Source: an uncultured Flammeovirgaceae bacterium (GTDB taxonomy: Bacteria > Bacteroidota > Bacteroidia > Cytophagales > Cyclobacteriaceae). Taken from it: DNA of 64,000 nt. The position numbers and the translations under genes were made by a program. Positions 8,532 through 17,192 of the stretch are shown in pieces (within the stretch, counting starts at the first letter, position 1; each line of letters starts with the position of its first letter). The notes beneath the pieces are model-generated. The model did not search any database, was not told where the DNA came from, and saw nothing but the letters and a program-made list of their open reading frames with translations. The stretch lies in assembly GCA_937883755.1 (NCBI GenBank), contig CAKZYA010000062.1, positions 1-64,000 of the forward strand, written 5' to 3'.

Positions 8532-9074
8532 TCATATCGTTACATTCCCCCAGTTTTCCCCTGAGCGTATCCGGTTCAGCTGGGTATGGGTAATGTTAAA
8601 ACGTTTAGCAATCATACTGAGGCGGGTCTTATTGCTTTTTAACAACCGCTTAATCACCCTAACATCAGACTCAGTTAGCTTATATCCCGTAGTACGGCTT
8701 CGCAGTATAGCCGGATTATGATTATTGTGCTCGTTCAACTCTAGCTCAGTCATCCAGCGCAGGTTATAACGGCTATTGTTTTGCTTGTTATAATCCAGGT
8801 GCACAACATATTTGTGATGAACAGAGGGTCGTTCTAAAAAGGTGCTCGCCACTAAGCGATGAATGTAGTGGGTTTGTGATACCTTTTTTCCCAGACGAAC
8901 CATTACTGATAAATACCCATTTACATTAGATCCTTTCATAATGCGTCCCTTGGTCTTATCAACAGCGAAGCTTTTGACTCGACCATGACTAGATACTTCG
9001 TAGCGGGCATGGGGTAGTGAGGTGGCGAAGCGAATTTCTTTCCATGTTTCGCTTCTGTATCGATCGATACTCAT
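8532..9074 (-). CDS. NUMOD4/HNH homing-endonuclease-like protein
   Basis: 180 aa. The N-terminus has a NUMOD4-type segment (TWKEIRF ... YEVSSHGRVKSF) that in homing endonucleases binds DNA. The middle holds an HNH-like nuclease core (HRLVASTFLERP ... HLDYNKQNNSRYNLRWMT), and the C-terminus an HTH-like region (TRLSMIAKRFNITHTQLNRI). Free-standing proteins of this type occur in phages and bacteria and are thought to nick or cut DNA. No intron or intein is visible next to it. It lies about 0.5 kb from tRNA-His and 50 bp beyond the coaE 3' end, and may be a selfish insertion. Confidence 0.8.
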   Translation of the reverse strand: MSIDRYRSETWKEIRFATSLPHARYEVSSHGRVKSFAVDKTKGRIMKGSNVNGYLSVMVRLGKKVSQTHYIHRLVASTFLERPSVHHKYVVHLDYNKQNNSRYNLRWMTELELNEHNNHNPAILRSRTTGYKLTESDVRVIKRLLKSNKTRLSMIAKRFNITHTQLNRIRSGENWGNVTI

Positions 9075-9125
9075 TGTAAAAAATTTGTGAGGTTAACAGA
9101 TGAATATTACTGAAAAAAAGTTTTG

Positions 9126-9743
9126 TTAATTTGAATTAGCCAAGATACTCAACAGCGTACTATGTATTTTCAGTACCTGTGGTACTACTAACACACTTCC
9201 ACTGTTGTTGATTGTGAAATCAGCTAAGCGACGACGCTTCTCATCGCTAAACTGCTTATCCATAATAGCTGTCACTTGACTTTTTGCTCGATGAATATCC
9301 CGTCTTAACACTCGTTGCAAGCGAGTAGTACGGTCAGCATCAACATTAATAACATAATTGAGCTCACGGTAAGAGCCAGATTCATAAAGTAAAGCAGCCT
9401 CTTTGAGTGTATAGGGTTTGTTTACATGGCACTTTACCCATTGGACGTAGTCTTCCGCAACTTTAGGGTGTACTATCTGATTTAGCAAGGACAATTTCTC
9501 AGGATTGTTAAATACTTCCTGAGCTAAAAAAAAACGATCTAAGTCTCCCTGTTGGTTATAGGCAGCGTTACCAAAGGCCGACTTAATTTGTTTTATTAAG
9601 TAAGGGTCATTTTGCTGAAGCCACTTGGCACGCTGATCGGCGTAATATACATCAATTCCTAGAACTTCAAAAATTTTACAAAGAAAAGTCTTTCCTGAGC
9701 CAATTCCCCCGGTAATCCCTATTTTGAGTGATTTAGGGGGCAT
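9126..9743 (-). CDS. coaE: Dephospho-CoA kinase
   Basis: 205 aa, the normal family length. P-loop GITGGIGSGKT at residues 8-18, followed by VYYADQRAKW with the substrate-binding Asp, and HPKVAEDYVQW in the CoaE helical domain. It phosphorylates dephospho-CoA in the last step of coenzyme A synthesis. The start overlaps the end of the YbbR-like gene by 11 bp, so translation is likely coupled. It is the last gene of the nusB-led minus-strand cluster. Confidence 0.93.
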   Translation of the reverse strand: MPPKSLKIGITGGIGSGKTFLCKIFEVLGIDVYYADQRAKWLQQNDPYLIKQIKSAFGNAAYNQQGDLDRFFLAQEVFNNPEKLSLLNQIVHPKVAEDYVQWVKCHVNKPYTLKEAALLYESGSYRELNYVINVDADRTTRLQRVLRRDIHRAKSQVTAIMDKQFSDEKRRRLADFTINNSGSVLVVPQVLKIHSTLLSILANSN

Positions 9744-10716
9744 AATTCACAGGTATGCGCGAGGGATTGAAATGAACATCACTCACAATGGCAGGAATAT
9801 CTACCAATTTCACCGCCACTGTACTGTCTTCCTGATTCAAAGTTTGCAAGTCGGCCTGTGCTTCAAAATTAAGCTGGTTTAGTGCGGGAGAGATAACATC
9901 GGGTAACCAAAACGACACGGTTACAAAATCCTGCGAGAGATAGACAGCAGAATCCCCAGGAAAGTTAATAGGTGCAACTGGCGTTCTTCTCTCTATTTTA
10001 GTGTATAGCTCAGCGGCTAAGTTCACTGTTATTTCATCTGGAAAGAATTCTACATGATGATCAATAGTAGGCACGTCCAGGGTAGTTTCTATTTCACCCG
10101 AAATCTCTCTGTTATCCATAGATAGCTGTAAGGTATCGGGTAGCTGCTGTATAATTGAAGCAGGTCCCCACACTTCTATCTGAGAAGGAGACAGCACAAT
10201 ATCCGACACCATACGATAATTTTCAACCAGACGCATTGACTCAGGATCTACAGTAACGGATAAGTTTCTGCTTTGAGTACTATCTATGCTAATACGCAAA
10301 GTATCTGTCACTATCTGATCGAGGGTGAGATTATCCAAGCGACTGCTGATCTGCTCAGTGAGAGATTGTACTAATATATATTTAGTTTGGGTAGGCGTAT
10401 CCAAACTTATTTCAATGGGAGAAGTATTTAAGCGTAATGATTTTTTAAGCAGATCCCAACCACCTCCGGTTACCTGCACAGTTACATCTTCCGGAAGTTC
10501 GCTCAATAAATAGATATTACTATCAGATGGGTAGGTAATATTAACTGGATAACGAACGCGGGTAGTGTAGCCTTCTTTATTGAGGGCACTGAAAAACCAG
10601 AAAGTAGTAGCTGCGATGAGACAAAGAACTACTACCTTAAGGTTTCCCTGCCGAGAGGGAAGTCGCCGCTCAATAAAACGGGTGAAATTCTGTAAATTTT
10701 TAGCACGTCGGCTCAC
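9733..10716 (-). CDS. YbbR-like (CdaR family) domain protein
   Basis: 327 aa. One N-terminal membrane anchor (about residues 26-45, VVVLCLIAATTFWFFSAL), then extracytoplasmic beta-rich YbbR-like repeats (TYPSDSNIYLLSELPEDVTV, PSQIEVWGPASII). In Firmicutes, YbbR/CdaR proteins regulate the diadenylate cyclase CdaA; no cdaA gene is visible here, so that role is not shown. Its place between yajC and coaE is the arrangement I recall from other Bacteroidota. It starts 5 bp after the yajC stop and overlaps coaE. Confidence 0.85.
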   Translation of the reverse strand: MSRRAKNLQNFTRFIERRLPSRQGNLKVVVLCLIAATTFWFFSALNKEGYTTRVRYPVNITYPSDSNIYLLSELPEDVTVQVTGGGWDLLKKSLRLNTSPIEISLDTPTQTKYILVQSLTEQISSRLDNLTLDQIVTDTLRISIDSTQSRNLSVTVDPESMRLVENYRMVSDIVLSPSQIEVWGPASIIQQLPDTLQLSMDNREISGEIETTLDVPTIDHHVEFFPDEITVNLAAELYTKIERRTPVAPINFPGDSAVYLSQDFVTVSFWLPDVISPALNQLNFEAQADLQTLNQEDSTVAVKLVDIPAIVSDVHFNPSRIPVNYAP

Positions 10717-10721
10717 GACTA

Positions 10722-11033
10722 TTACTTGGCATATTGCTTACTAGCTTCTAATGAGATAGAGGTTTTATCAAACTTGATGCGTGCCCCCCGTTCTACTTCC
10801 AGGGTTACACTATTTTCATCAAGTGCTACCACTTTACCGTGCATCCCCCCAACCGTCACCACCATATCGCCTTTTTTAACTGCCCCAATAAAGTTTTTCT
10901 GATCCTTTTGTTTCTTTTGTTGGGGTCGGATCATAAAAAAGTAAAATATAATGGCAATCCCACCCAGTAAGATGAGATTGCTAATCAGCCCGCTTTGACC
11001 AGAACTGGCCTGGAGCAGAATAAATTGCAACAT
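10722..11033 (-). CDS. yajC: Preprotein translocase subunit YajC
   Basis: 103 aa. A single hydrophobic helix (LISNLILLGGIAIIFYFFMI) is followed by the diagnostic RPQQKKQKDQ motif and a small cytoplasmic domain (VKKGDMVVTVGGMHGKV). YajC associates with SecDF at the Sec translocon. It lies between the DUF1573 gene (28 bp) and the YbbR-like gene (5 bp) in one minus-strand operon. Confidence 0.93.
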   Translation of the reverse strand: MLQFILLQASSGQSGLISNLILLGGIAIIFYFFMIRPQQKKQKDQKNFIGAVKKGDMVVTVGGMHGKVVALDENSVTLEVERGARIKFDKTSISLEASKQYAK

Positions 11034-11061
11034 AGGTTGGTTAGTTAATCAATCAGTAAAA

Positions 11062-11586
11062 TTACTTGCGAACAGGTCCGTTCACTGCTTCGCTTTTGGG
11101 AGTTACATTTGTTTTGATAAATAATCGTGTAACTGCCGGATCTGTATTAGCTGTAATGGTAATTGTTTTATTCTGCACACCCGGACGGCTCTGGCTATTA
11201 AACTTCACCTGAACCTCACCTGTTTCGCCAGGAGCTACGGGTTCGCGAGAGTAACTAGGCGTAGTACAACCACAAGAAGCCGAGGTACTTTGGATTACGA
11301 GAGGAGCTTCACCAATGTTGGTGAATTTGAAGACGTGCTCCACTACTTCACCCTCGTCGATGGTACCAAAATCATAATTCAACTCTTCAAACTCAAACTT
11401 GGGCAACTCCGCACTTGCTTCAGCAGAAGTAGGAGTTACATTTTCTGAAGTGACCACTTCAGTAGCTGGGGTTTCTACCGATGCTGCTTTGGTATCAGAA
11501 GCCTGACTTCCAGCATTAGAATTACAACTACTTAAACTCCAAACCCCAGCAAGGGCGACCATTAGACTTAAACCAACTTGTTTCAT
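11062..11586 (-). CDS. DUF1573 lipoprotein
   Basis: 174 aa. A lipobox-like signal (VWSLSSC, Cys21) followed by a Ser/Thr/Ala-rich linker, then a DUF1573 Ig-like domain from about residue 68: FEELNYDFGTIDEGEVVEHVF, a Cys-Gly-Cys site in ASCGCTTPS, and VKFNSQSRPG. DUF1573 proteins are abundant periplasmic or surface proteins of Bacteroidota without a defined role. The gene sits in the nusB-to-coaE operon. Confidence 0.88.
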   Translation of the reverse strand: MKQVGLSLMVALAGVWSLSSCNSNAGSQASDTKAASVETPATEVVTSENVTPTSAEASAELPKFEFEELNYDFGTIDEGEVVEHVFKFTNIGEAPLVIQSTSASCGCTTPSYSREPVAPGETGEVQVKFNSQSRPGVQNKTITITANTDPAVTRLFIKTNVTPKSEAVNGPVRK

Positions 11587-11627
11587 GATATTCTAAGATT
11601 ATGTAAGATATATACTATCAACTATTA

Positions 11628-11927
11628 TTATTCTTTACGAATTTGACCCAAAAGGTTATCTACATCATCTAGTAATTGTCGGGCTTTTTCTTTGGCATCG
11701 TTAATCACTTTCTCTCCATCACTTTTCGCTACACTATCGGGCAATTGCTCCTTTGAACGGACCAGGTCGCCCATCAGTTCCTCCAATTTGAAACGATACC
11801 GCTCCAGCCGATAGGTCATCCGATCGCGCGTATTGGTACCTGTATCAGGGGCGTACAAAAACCCAACAGCTAGCCCGGCTACCAGACCAGACAATAGAAG
11901 TACTAAACTGCCTATAGTTTTGCTCAT
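11628..11927 (-). CDS. YtxH domain protein
   Basis: 99 aa. An N-terminal hydrophobic segment (GSLVLLLSGLVAGLAVGFLYAP) with the Gly-rich YtxH signature GLVAGLAVGFLYAPDTG, then a charged alpha-helical tail (about 40-99) with coiled-coil character. YtxH proteins are small membrane-anchored proteins, in Bacillus linked to general stress; the function here is unknown. Second gene of the minus-strand cluster, after nusB. Confidence 0.85.
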   Translation of the reverse strand: MSKTIGSLVLLLSGLVAGLAVGFLYAPDTGTNTRDRMTYRLERYRFKLEELMGDLVRSKEQLPDSVAKSDGEKVINDAKEKARQLLDDVDNLLGQIRKE

Positions 11928-12004
11928 AAATGCTATAAATTAATATACTTATATTCTTTACAAAGGTCGCATTATCTGCGAATTTCGCAAAATAAGCAAT
12001 ACGC

Positions 12005-13180
12005 TTAGCGATTATCAATCAGCCCTCGGCCACTCTTCCGAATCAATCCTTTCTCCTGCAACGACTGTGCGATTACATCTAGTAGCCCATTAATAAATTG
12101 TTTACTCTTTTGGGTACTGTATTGTTTAGATATATCTACATATTCATTAATCGTTACCTTCACCGGGATGCTAGGAAAGTTAAGCATCTCGGCAATCGCC
12201 ATCTTCAAGATTACTTGATCCATACTAGCAATACGGTCTACTGCCCAGTTTTTAGACTTATCTGCAATAATTTGCTCATATTCAGTACCGTTGCGAGCGG
12301 TCAGGCTGTACAGCTCCTCAAAAAAGGCTTTATCATCTTCCCAGTTCGGCGTGAGGCTTGCAATCTCAATACCCCCATCCGGATGATCAGCTAATGATTT
12401 CAGGCTTCGGTTTACCAGGCTTTTAATCACTTTTTGATTTTCTTCCCAACTGATATCCAGCTCTTCAAAGAAATTATTGACAACCTCGCTCTTCAGTAAA
12501 TGTTCGTTGAACACGTGCCGAACAATAGTAATGTCATCTTCTAGTGTAGTTTCACTCGAGTGCTGATAAGCATGGAACGTTTCATCTGCCTTGATAGTAT
12601 TTCGATAGAGCTGCCGAATGTCTCCTTGCTGCTCTTGCCACGACCAATTTTTACTAGCTGCCTCCGCATGTAAGGCTTGGTGATCACGAATAGCCTGCAC
12701 TACTGGGTTGAGATAGAAGCGAGTAGAAACTCTTTCCTCAGGCAACACACTTTCGTTAGAGATAATCTTTTTCTGAGTTTCCCGATGCGATTCATCGGCA
12801 ATAGCTACCAACAGCAATAACGAAAGTTTATAGTGATCGCTCATGCTTTCCACCCGAGCTAGCATCTGGTTCTTCAGAAAAGTACGGTCTTTCTGCGTTT
12901 GAGCATCGTAGCGTTGCAAAGCTTCTTTGGCAACCTGCTGGGCCGTTTCTGACGATTTTGCTGAACCTAAATTTCCCTCAAGTCGGGCGGTTAATATCTC
13001 CTCAGCCATCCGGCGGTCTTGCGCCAATTGCTCTGGGTCAGGAAGTTCCATCGCGTTTAGGTCAGGCTCAAATGCCTCACGCACATAATCAAACGCTAGT
13101 GCATGATTAGCTTGCTGACACTGCTGATACGCATAAATATGCTGCATAGCCTTAATCCTCAAAAGTCGTCGATTCAGCAT
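12005..13180 (-). CDS. nusB: Transcription antitermination factor NusB, long form
   Basis: 391 aa. The C-terminal ~150 residues carry the NusB fold (NWAVDRIASMDQVILKMAIA, VTINEYVDISKQYST, INGLLDVI); the N-terminal ~240 residues (MLNRRLLRIKAMQHIYAYQQ onward) form an extra helical part typical of Bacteroidota NusB, where E. coli NusB is only about 140 aa. NusB binds boxA RNA with S10 to promote rRNA antitermination. It is the first gene of the cluster running to coaE. Confidence 0.9.
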   Translation of the reverse strand: MLNRRLLRIKAMQHIYAYQQCQQANHALAFDYVREAFEPDLNAMELPDPEQLAQDRRMAEEILTARLEGNLGSAKSSETAQQVAKEALQRYDAQTQKDRTFLKNQMLARVESMSDHYKLSLLLLVAIADESHRETQKKIISNESVLPEERVSTRFYLNPVVQAIRDHQALHAEAASKNWSWQEQQGDIRQLYRNTIKADETFHAYQHSSETTLEDDITIVRHVFNEHLLKSEVVNNFFEELDISWEENQKVIKSLVNRSLKSLADHPDGGIEIASLTPNWEDDKAFFEELYSLTARNGTEYEQIIADKSKNWAVDRIASMDQVILKMAIAEMLNFPSIPVKVTINEYVDISKQYSTQKSKQFINGLLDVIAQSLQEKGLIRKSGRGLIDNR

Positions 13181-13392
13181 AAAATAATGGAGTTGTAACT
13201 TACTAACAGCAGAGAAACAACAAAACGAGTCGAATGATTTACCACATTGGGCTTTTTTATAACTGCTGGTGTTAAAGTTTTGGGGTGTTATCGTGTTAGA
13301 GCGTCTTAGTTGAGATTTAAGTTTTTGGATTGTTTAGCACAAACTCTGAACCCAAAACTATAATACTGCAAAACCATAACACAATAATACTT
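13181..13392. other. Intergenic region with low-complexity ACACAATAAT-type strings
   Basis: No gene seen. It contains GGGGTGTTATCGTGTTAGAG (from 13282) and AAACCATAACACAATAATAC (13371-13390), an inverted pair of related strings. Similar strings recur at about 8499-8533 and 17749-17765, always between genes. Confidence 0.4.
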
Positions 13393-14520
13393 CTACCTTA
13401 ATTGAGAAACATCGGTGATTCGATCTTCAGCCATCTGCATAGCTATTTGGTAAGAGGAAACTTGCTGACGGGTAGCCTGCTGAAGAACATCGCGACAGAC
13501 ATCATAAATACGCTCGGCTTTCTGGAATAAGTATTCCTTAGAATACTGACCGAGATATTCAGCGGCTACTGCCATAATTCCTCCTGCATTCACTAAAATA
13601 TCGGGAGCATAAATGATGCCCTTCTTCTGAAGCATCGCACCGTGTTTTTGTTCATCAGCCAATTGATTATTAGCTCCTCCGGCAATTACCTGGCAAGTAA
13701 GGCGGGCAATAGTTTCATCGTTAAGTGTGGCTCCTAAGGCACAAGGGGAGTAAATGTCCGCCGGAATATCGTAGATACCATCCATACTGACGACATGCGC
13801 GCCAAACTCTCTGGAGATTCGTTGCAGCTTATCTTCAGAAACATCAGAGGCAAAAACAACGGCTTTTTCTTTAACTAAATATTCAGTCAGTTTTCTTCCT
13901 ACGGCGCCCACACCTTGCACGGCTACCTTCTTCCCTTCCAGGTTGTCGGTCCCGTAAGCTTCTTTAGCTGCTGCCTTTATACCCATATACACCCCATAGG
14001 CGGTAATCACTCCTGAAGAGCCCGAACCACCAATAGTTTCTGGCAAGCCCGTTACGTGGCGGGTTTCCATACTTATGTACTCGAGGTCACGTAGGGTCAT
14101 ATTTACATCGCCAGCCGTTACATACTTTCCTCCCAACCCATCAATAAATCTTCCGAACCGACGTAAGTAAGCTTCGTTTTTTAACTTCTTCGGATCACCA
14201 ATCAGTACTGCTTTACCGCCTCCTACGTTCAGTCCCGAAATCGCTGACTTGTAGGTCATTCCCCGGGCTAGCCGGATAGCATCCGTTAGAGCCTCCTCAT
14301 CCGAGGCGTAATTCCACATACGGGTACCACCCATCGCCGGTCCTAATGCGGTAGAATGAATCGCCACGATGGCTTTCAGTCCGGTAGTTTTATCGTAGCA
14401 GTGTACAATTTGCTCGTGTTCGTAGGGCTGCATACGATCGAATACCGAGGGCTTAGCCGGTTCAGATTTACCATTTTCTTGCTGCAAGGTAGCCGATTGA
14501 TCAGCCGATATAGTTTCCAT
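13393..14520 (-). CDS. Glu/Leu/Phe/Val dehydrogenase (leucine dehydrogenase type)
   Basis: 375 aa. Oxidative deaminase of branched-chain amino acids by family resemblance. Seen: ALGPAMGGTRMW and ARGMTYKSAISGLNVGGGKAV with the catalytic Lys region, followed by an NAD-binding Rossmann domain (VAVQGVGAVGRKLTEYL) and ILVNAGGIMAVAAEY. Length is slightly above the usual 350-365 because of about 25 N-terminal residues. The exact substrate (Leu, Val or Phe) cannot be read from sequence alone. It is a single-gene unit with its own promoter box at 14543-14550. Confidence 0.88.
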   Translation of the reverse strand: METISADQSATLQQENGKSEPAKPSVFDRMQPYEHEQIVHCYDKTTGLKAIVAIHSTALGPAMGGTRMWNYASDEEALTDAIRLARGMTYKSAISGLNVGGGKAVLIGDPKKLKNEAYLRRFGRFIDGLGGKYVTAGDVNMTLRDLEYISMETRHVTGLPETIGGSGSSGVITAYGVYMGIKAAAKEAYGTDNLEGKKVAVQGVGAVGRKLTEYLVKEKAVVFASDVSEDKLQRISREFGAHVVSMDGIYDIPADIYSPCALGATLNDETIARLTCQVIAGGANNQLADEQKHGAMLQKKGIIYAPDILVNAGGIMAVAAEYLGQYSKEYLFQKAERIYDVCRDVLQQATRQQVSSYQIAMQMAEDRITDVSQLR

Positions 14521-14542
14521 AATGATTACTTTCCAAGGAAGG

Positions 14543-14573
14543 CAAAGGTAGATTTTTTTTGAGTAGACAACAA
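14543..14573 (-). promoter_or_regulatory. Promoter of the leucine dehydrogenase-type gene
   Basis: On the minus strand, TACCTTTG (plus-strand CAAAGGTA, 14543-14550) matches the TAnnTTTG box. TTGTTG (plus-strand CAACAA, 14568-14573) is 17 bases further upstream, the expected -33 position. The ATG at 14520 is 22 bases downstream. Confidence 0.65.
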
Positions 14574-14624
14574 TTCATTGTAGTCAGTAAGAACCATTTG
14601 AGATTACAACCGTTTTAAATCAAC

Positions 14625-16424
14625 GTGAAGGAACTCAGCTATCTCAATAAGTACCTCTACAAGTATCGGTACCGCCTCTTACTCGGACTATTATTCATCA
14701 TCATTTCCAACATTCTGGCGATTATTCCCGCCCAGATTGTCCGTCGGGCTATTAACTTGGTGCAGGAAAATATTTCGCTCTACCGGATTTTTGAAGGCTT
14801 AGAGTTGCAGGAGCGTATTTACGACACCTTTGCCGGAAGTATTTTGGTGTACGGAGTGGCTATTTTGGCTCTAGCTTTGGCTAAGGGCTTTTTCACCTTT
14901 CTGATGCGCCAGACAATTATTGTGGTTTCTCGGCTAATTGAGTACGACCTGAAGAATGAGGTATACGACCACTATCAGTCGCTGCCGATGAGCTTCTACC
15001 GTAAGAACAACACAGGCGATTTAATGGCTCGTATCTCAGAGGATGTGAGTAAGGTGCGAATGTATCTGGGACCCGCCATTATGTATGGGCTGAATCTCTC
15101 GGTACTGTTCATCATTCTTATTCCTTATATGATTTCGGTGAATGCCCGGCTGACGCTATATACGCTAATTCCCCTACCCATTCTCTCGCTAAGTATTTAC
15201 TACGTTAACAATATCATCAACCGAAAGTCTGAAGAAATTCAGCGAAGTCTCTCAGGTTTATCTACTTATGTGCAGGAAGCTTTTTCGGGCATCCGGGTAC
15301 TGAAGGCATTTGTACGGGAAGAAGATTCAGCCAATCAATTCAGTGTAGAAAGTAACGATTACAAAGAAAAGTCTATCAGTCTGGCAAAAGTGAATGCGCT
15401 ATTCATTCCCTTGATTATGGCACTGGTTGGGCTAAGTTCCGTAATTACCGTATTCATTGGGGGGATGGAAGTGATTAGCGGAGCAATTTCTCCGGGGGTG
15501 ATTGCCGAATTCATCATCTACGTAAATATGCTCACCTGGCCGGTAGCTTCGCTGGGTTGGATTACTAGTATTGTTCAGCGGGCAGCGGCATCCCAAAAGC
15601 GGATTAATGAATTTCTGGATACGAAAACAACCATTATCTCTGAGGAGAATGTTGAGCGAGAGATTGCCGGCAATATTCGGTTAGAGAATGTAGATTTTGT
15701 GTACCCTGACTCAGGAATTCACGCACTTAATAATGTTTCGTTTGACGTAGAAGCGGGACAATCTATCGCAATTGTAGGCACCACAGGTTCGGGCAAAAGT
15801 ACCATTGCCAACATTATTCCCCGAATGTACGACGTAAGCTCTGGTAACGTCTTCATTGACGATATCAATATTAAAAAGTACGATCTGGAATCGCTCCGCA
15901 GTCAGATTGGGTACGTTCCTCAGGATGTGTTCCTATTCTCAGACACTATCTTTAATAACATTGCTTTCGGCTCAGAAGATGAACCCAATGAAGAGGAGAT
16001 CAAAGAAGCTGCCTACATCGCCGATCTGGAAAAAACCCTGAATGAATTTCCTGAGGGTTTTGGTACCCGTTTGGGCGAGCGAGGAATCACGCTCTCCGGT
16101 GGGCAAAAGCAACGAGTTTCTATTGCCCGAGCTATTGCTCGCAACCCAAAAATTCTGATTCTAGATGATTGCCTCTCCGCTGTAGACACCAAGACTGAAA
16201 ATACCATCCTCAATGGTTTGAAGGAGGTGATGAAAGACCGCACTACAGTGATTATCTCTCACCGGGTTTCTTCAGCCAAACTAGCCGACAAGATCATTGT
16301 GCTAGATGATGGCTGCATCGTAGAGCAAGGCACCAACGAATCGCTGTTAGCACAAAACGGGGTGTACAAAGAACTCTACGACAAGCAATTACAGGCGGAC
16401 GAAGCTGAGGTTACTTCTCGTTAG
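14625..16424 (+). CDS. ABC transporter, fused permease and ATPase (MdlA/YheI-like half-transporter)
   Basis: 599 aa with a GTG start at 14625. The N-terminal half is a six-helix ABC exporter domain (about 15-310). The nucleotide-binding domain follows: Walker A GTTGSGKST near residue 385, signature LSGGQKQR, and Walker B ILILDDCLSAVD. The residue after the Walker B Asp is Asp, not the catalytic Glu; this DD form is familiar from MdlA/YheI-type subunits that work as heterodimers. No partner gene lies next to it. The exported substrate is unknown. Confidence 0.9.
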   Translation: MKELSYLNKYLYKYRYRLLLGLLFIIISNILAIIPAQIVRRAINLVQENISLYRIFEGLELQERIYDTFAGSILVYGVAILALALAKGFFTFLMRQTIIVVSRLIEYDLKNEVYDHYQSLPMSFYRKNNTGDLMARISEDVSKVRMYLGPAIMYGLNLSVLFIILIPYMISVNARLTLYTLIPLPILSLSIYYVNNIINRKSEEIQRSLSGLSTYVQEAFSGIRVLKAFVREEDSANQFSVESNDYKEKSISLAKVNALFIPLIMALVGLSSVITVFIGGMEVISGAISPGVIAEFIIYVNMLTWPVASLGWITSIVQRAAASQKRINEFLDTKTTIISEENVEREIAGNIRLENVDFVYPDSGIHALNNVSFDVEAGQSIAIVGTTGSGKSTIANIIPRMYDVSSGNVFIDDINIKKYDLESLRSQIGYVPQDVFLFSDTIFNNIAFGSEDEPNEEEIKEAAYIADLEKTLNEFPEGFGTRLGERGITLSGGQKQRVSIARAIARNPKILILDDCLSAVDTKTENTILNGLKEVMKDRTTVIISHRVSSAKLADKIIVLDDGCIVEQGTNESLLAQNGVYKELYDKQLQADEAEVTSR

Positions 16425-16463
16425 AAAACAGTTTCTCAAGCTTTTCTCCTTAACAAAGACTCC

Positions 16464-16471
16464 TATCTTTG
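16464..16471 (+). promoter_or_regulatory. TAnnTTTG box before nuoI
   Basis: TATCTTTG, an exact match to the Bacteroidota -7 consensus, 25 bases before the nuoI ATG. No convincing -33 element is seen. Confidence 0.5.
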
Positions 16472-16496
16472 CAAAGAGGACTATTACCAATTAGGT

Positions 16497-17192
16497 ATGA
16501 GCAAGCAAGGCGCGAACAATTCTTATTTCGGAAATATTGGGGAAGCGATTAGTTCATTATTGACGGGATTAAAGTTATCCTTCCGCCACTTGTGGCAGGC
16601 TCGGCGAAAACGGGAACCAATGGGTGTGGCCGAAGATAATTACTTCGAGCGGCAAAATGGTATTGTTACCCTCCAGTATCCGAATGAGACCTTTCCGGTG
16701 CCAGACATCGGGCGTTACCAGCTACATAATGAGATTGACGACTGCATCGTTTGCGACAAGTGTGCAAAGATTTGTCCGGTGAACTGTATTGATATTGAAC
16801 CTATACGGGCAACCGAGGAAATTGGCAAAACCTCGGATGGTTCATCCAAGCGGATTTATGCGGCAAAGTTCGATATTGATATGGCTAAGTGTTGCTTCTG
16901 TGGTCTCTGCACTACGGTATGCCCCACCGAATGCCTGACCATGACCAAAGACTACGACTTTAGCGTCTTTGACGTTAGTAATCATAACTTTGCTTTTTCT
17001 GAAATGACCGAGGCGGAGATTACTGAGAAGAAGCAGGAGTTTGAAGAATTTCAGAAGAAGAAGGCCGCAGCCAAAGCTAGTGCGCCTAAGCCTAAAGCTG
17101 CCGTTCGCCCCAAAGTAGGAGTCAAGCCCACTTTCAAACCTAGAATTCTTGTTCCAAAGAAAAAACCCAACCAACCGCCTCCAGAAGAATGA
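16497..17192 (+). CDS. nuoI: NADH-quinone oxidoreductase subunit I
   Basis: 231 aa. Two 4Fe-4S cluster motifs: Cys83, 86, 89, 93 (CIVCDKCAKICP) and Cys132, 135, 138, 142 (CFCGLCTTVCP), which in complex I pass electrons from the NADH arm towards quinone. The N-terminal amphipathic stretch (LLTGLKLSFRHLW) contacts the membrane arm in the family. The last ~45 residues are a Lys/Ala/Pro-rich tail not needed for the fold. It overlaps nuoJ by 4 bp. The other nuo genes are not in this window. Confidence 0.93.
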   Translation: MSKQGANNSYFGNIGEAISSLLTGLKLSFRHLWQARRKREPMGVAEDNYFERQNGIVTLQYPNETFPVPDIGRYQLHNEIDDCIVCDKCAKICPVNCIDIEPIRATEEIGKTSDGSSKRIYAAKFDIDMAKCCFCGLCTTVCPTECLTMTKDYDFSVFDVSNHNFAFSEMTEAEITEKKQEFEEFQKKKAAAKASAPKPKAAVRPKVGVKPTFKPRILVPKKKPNQPPPEE

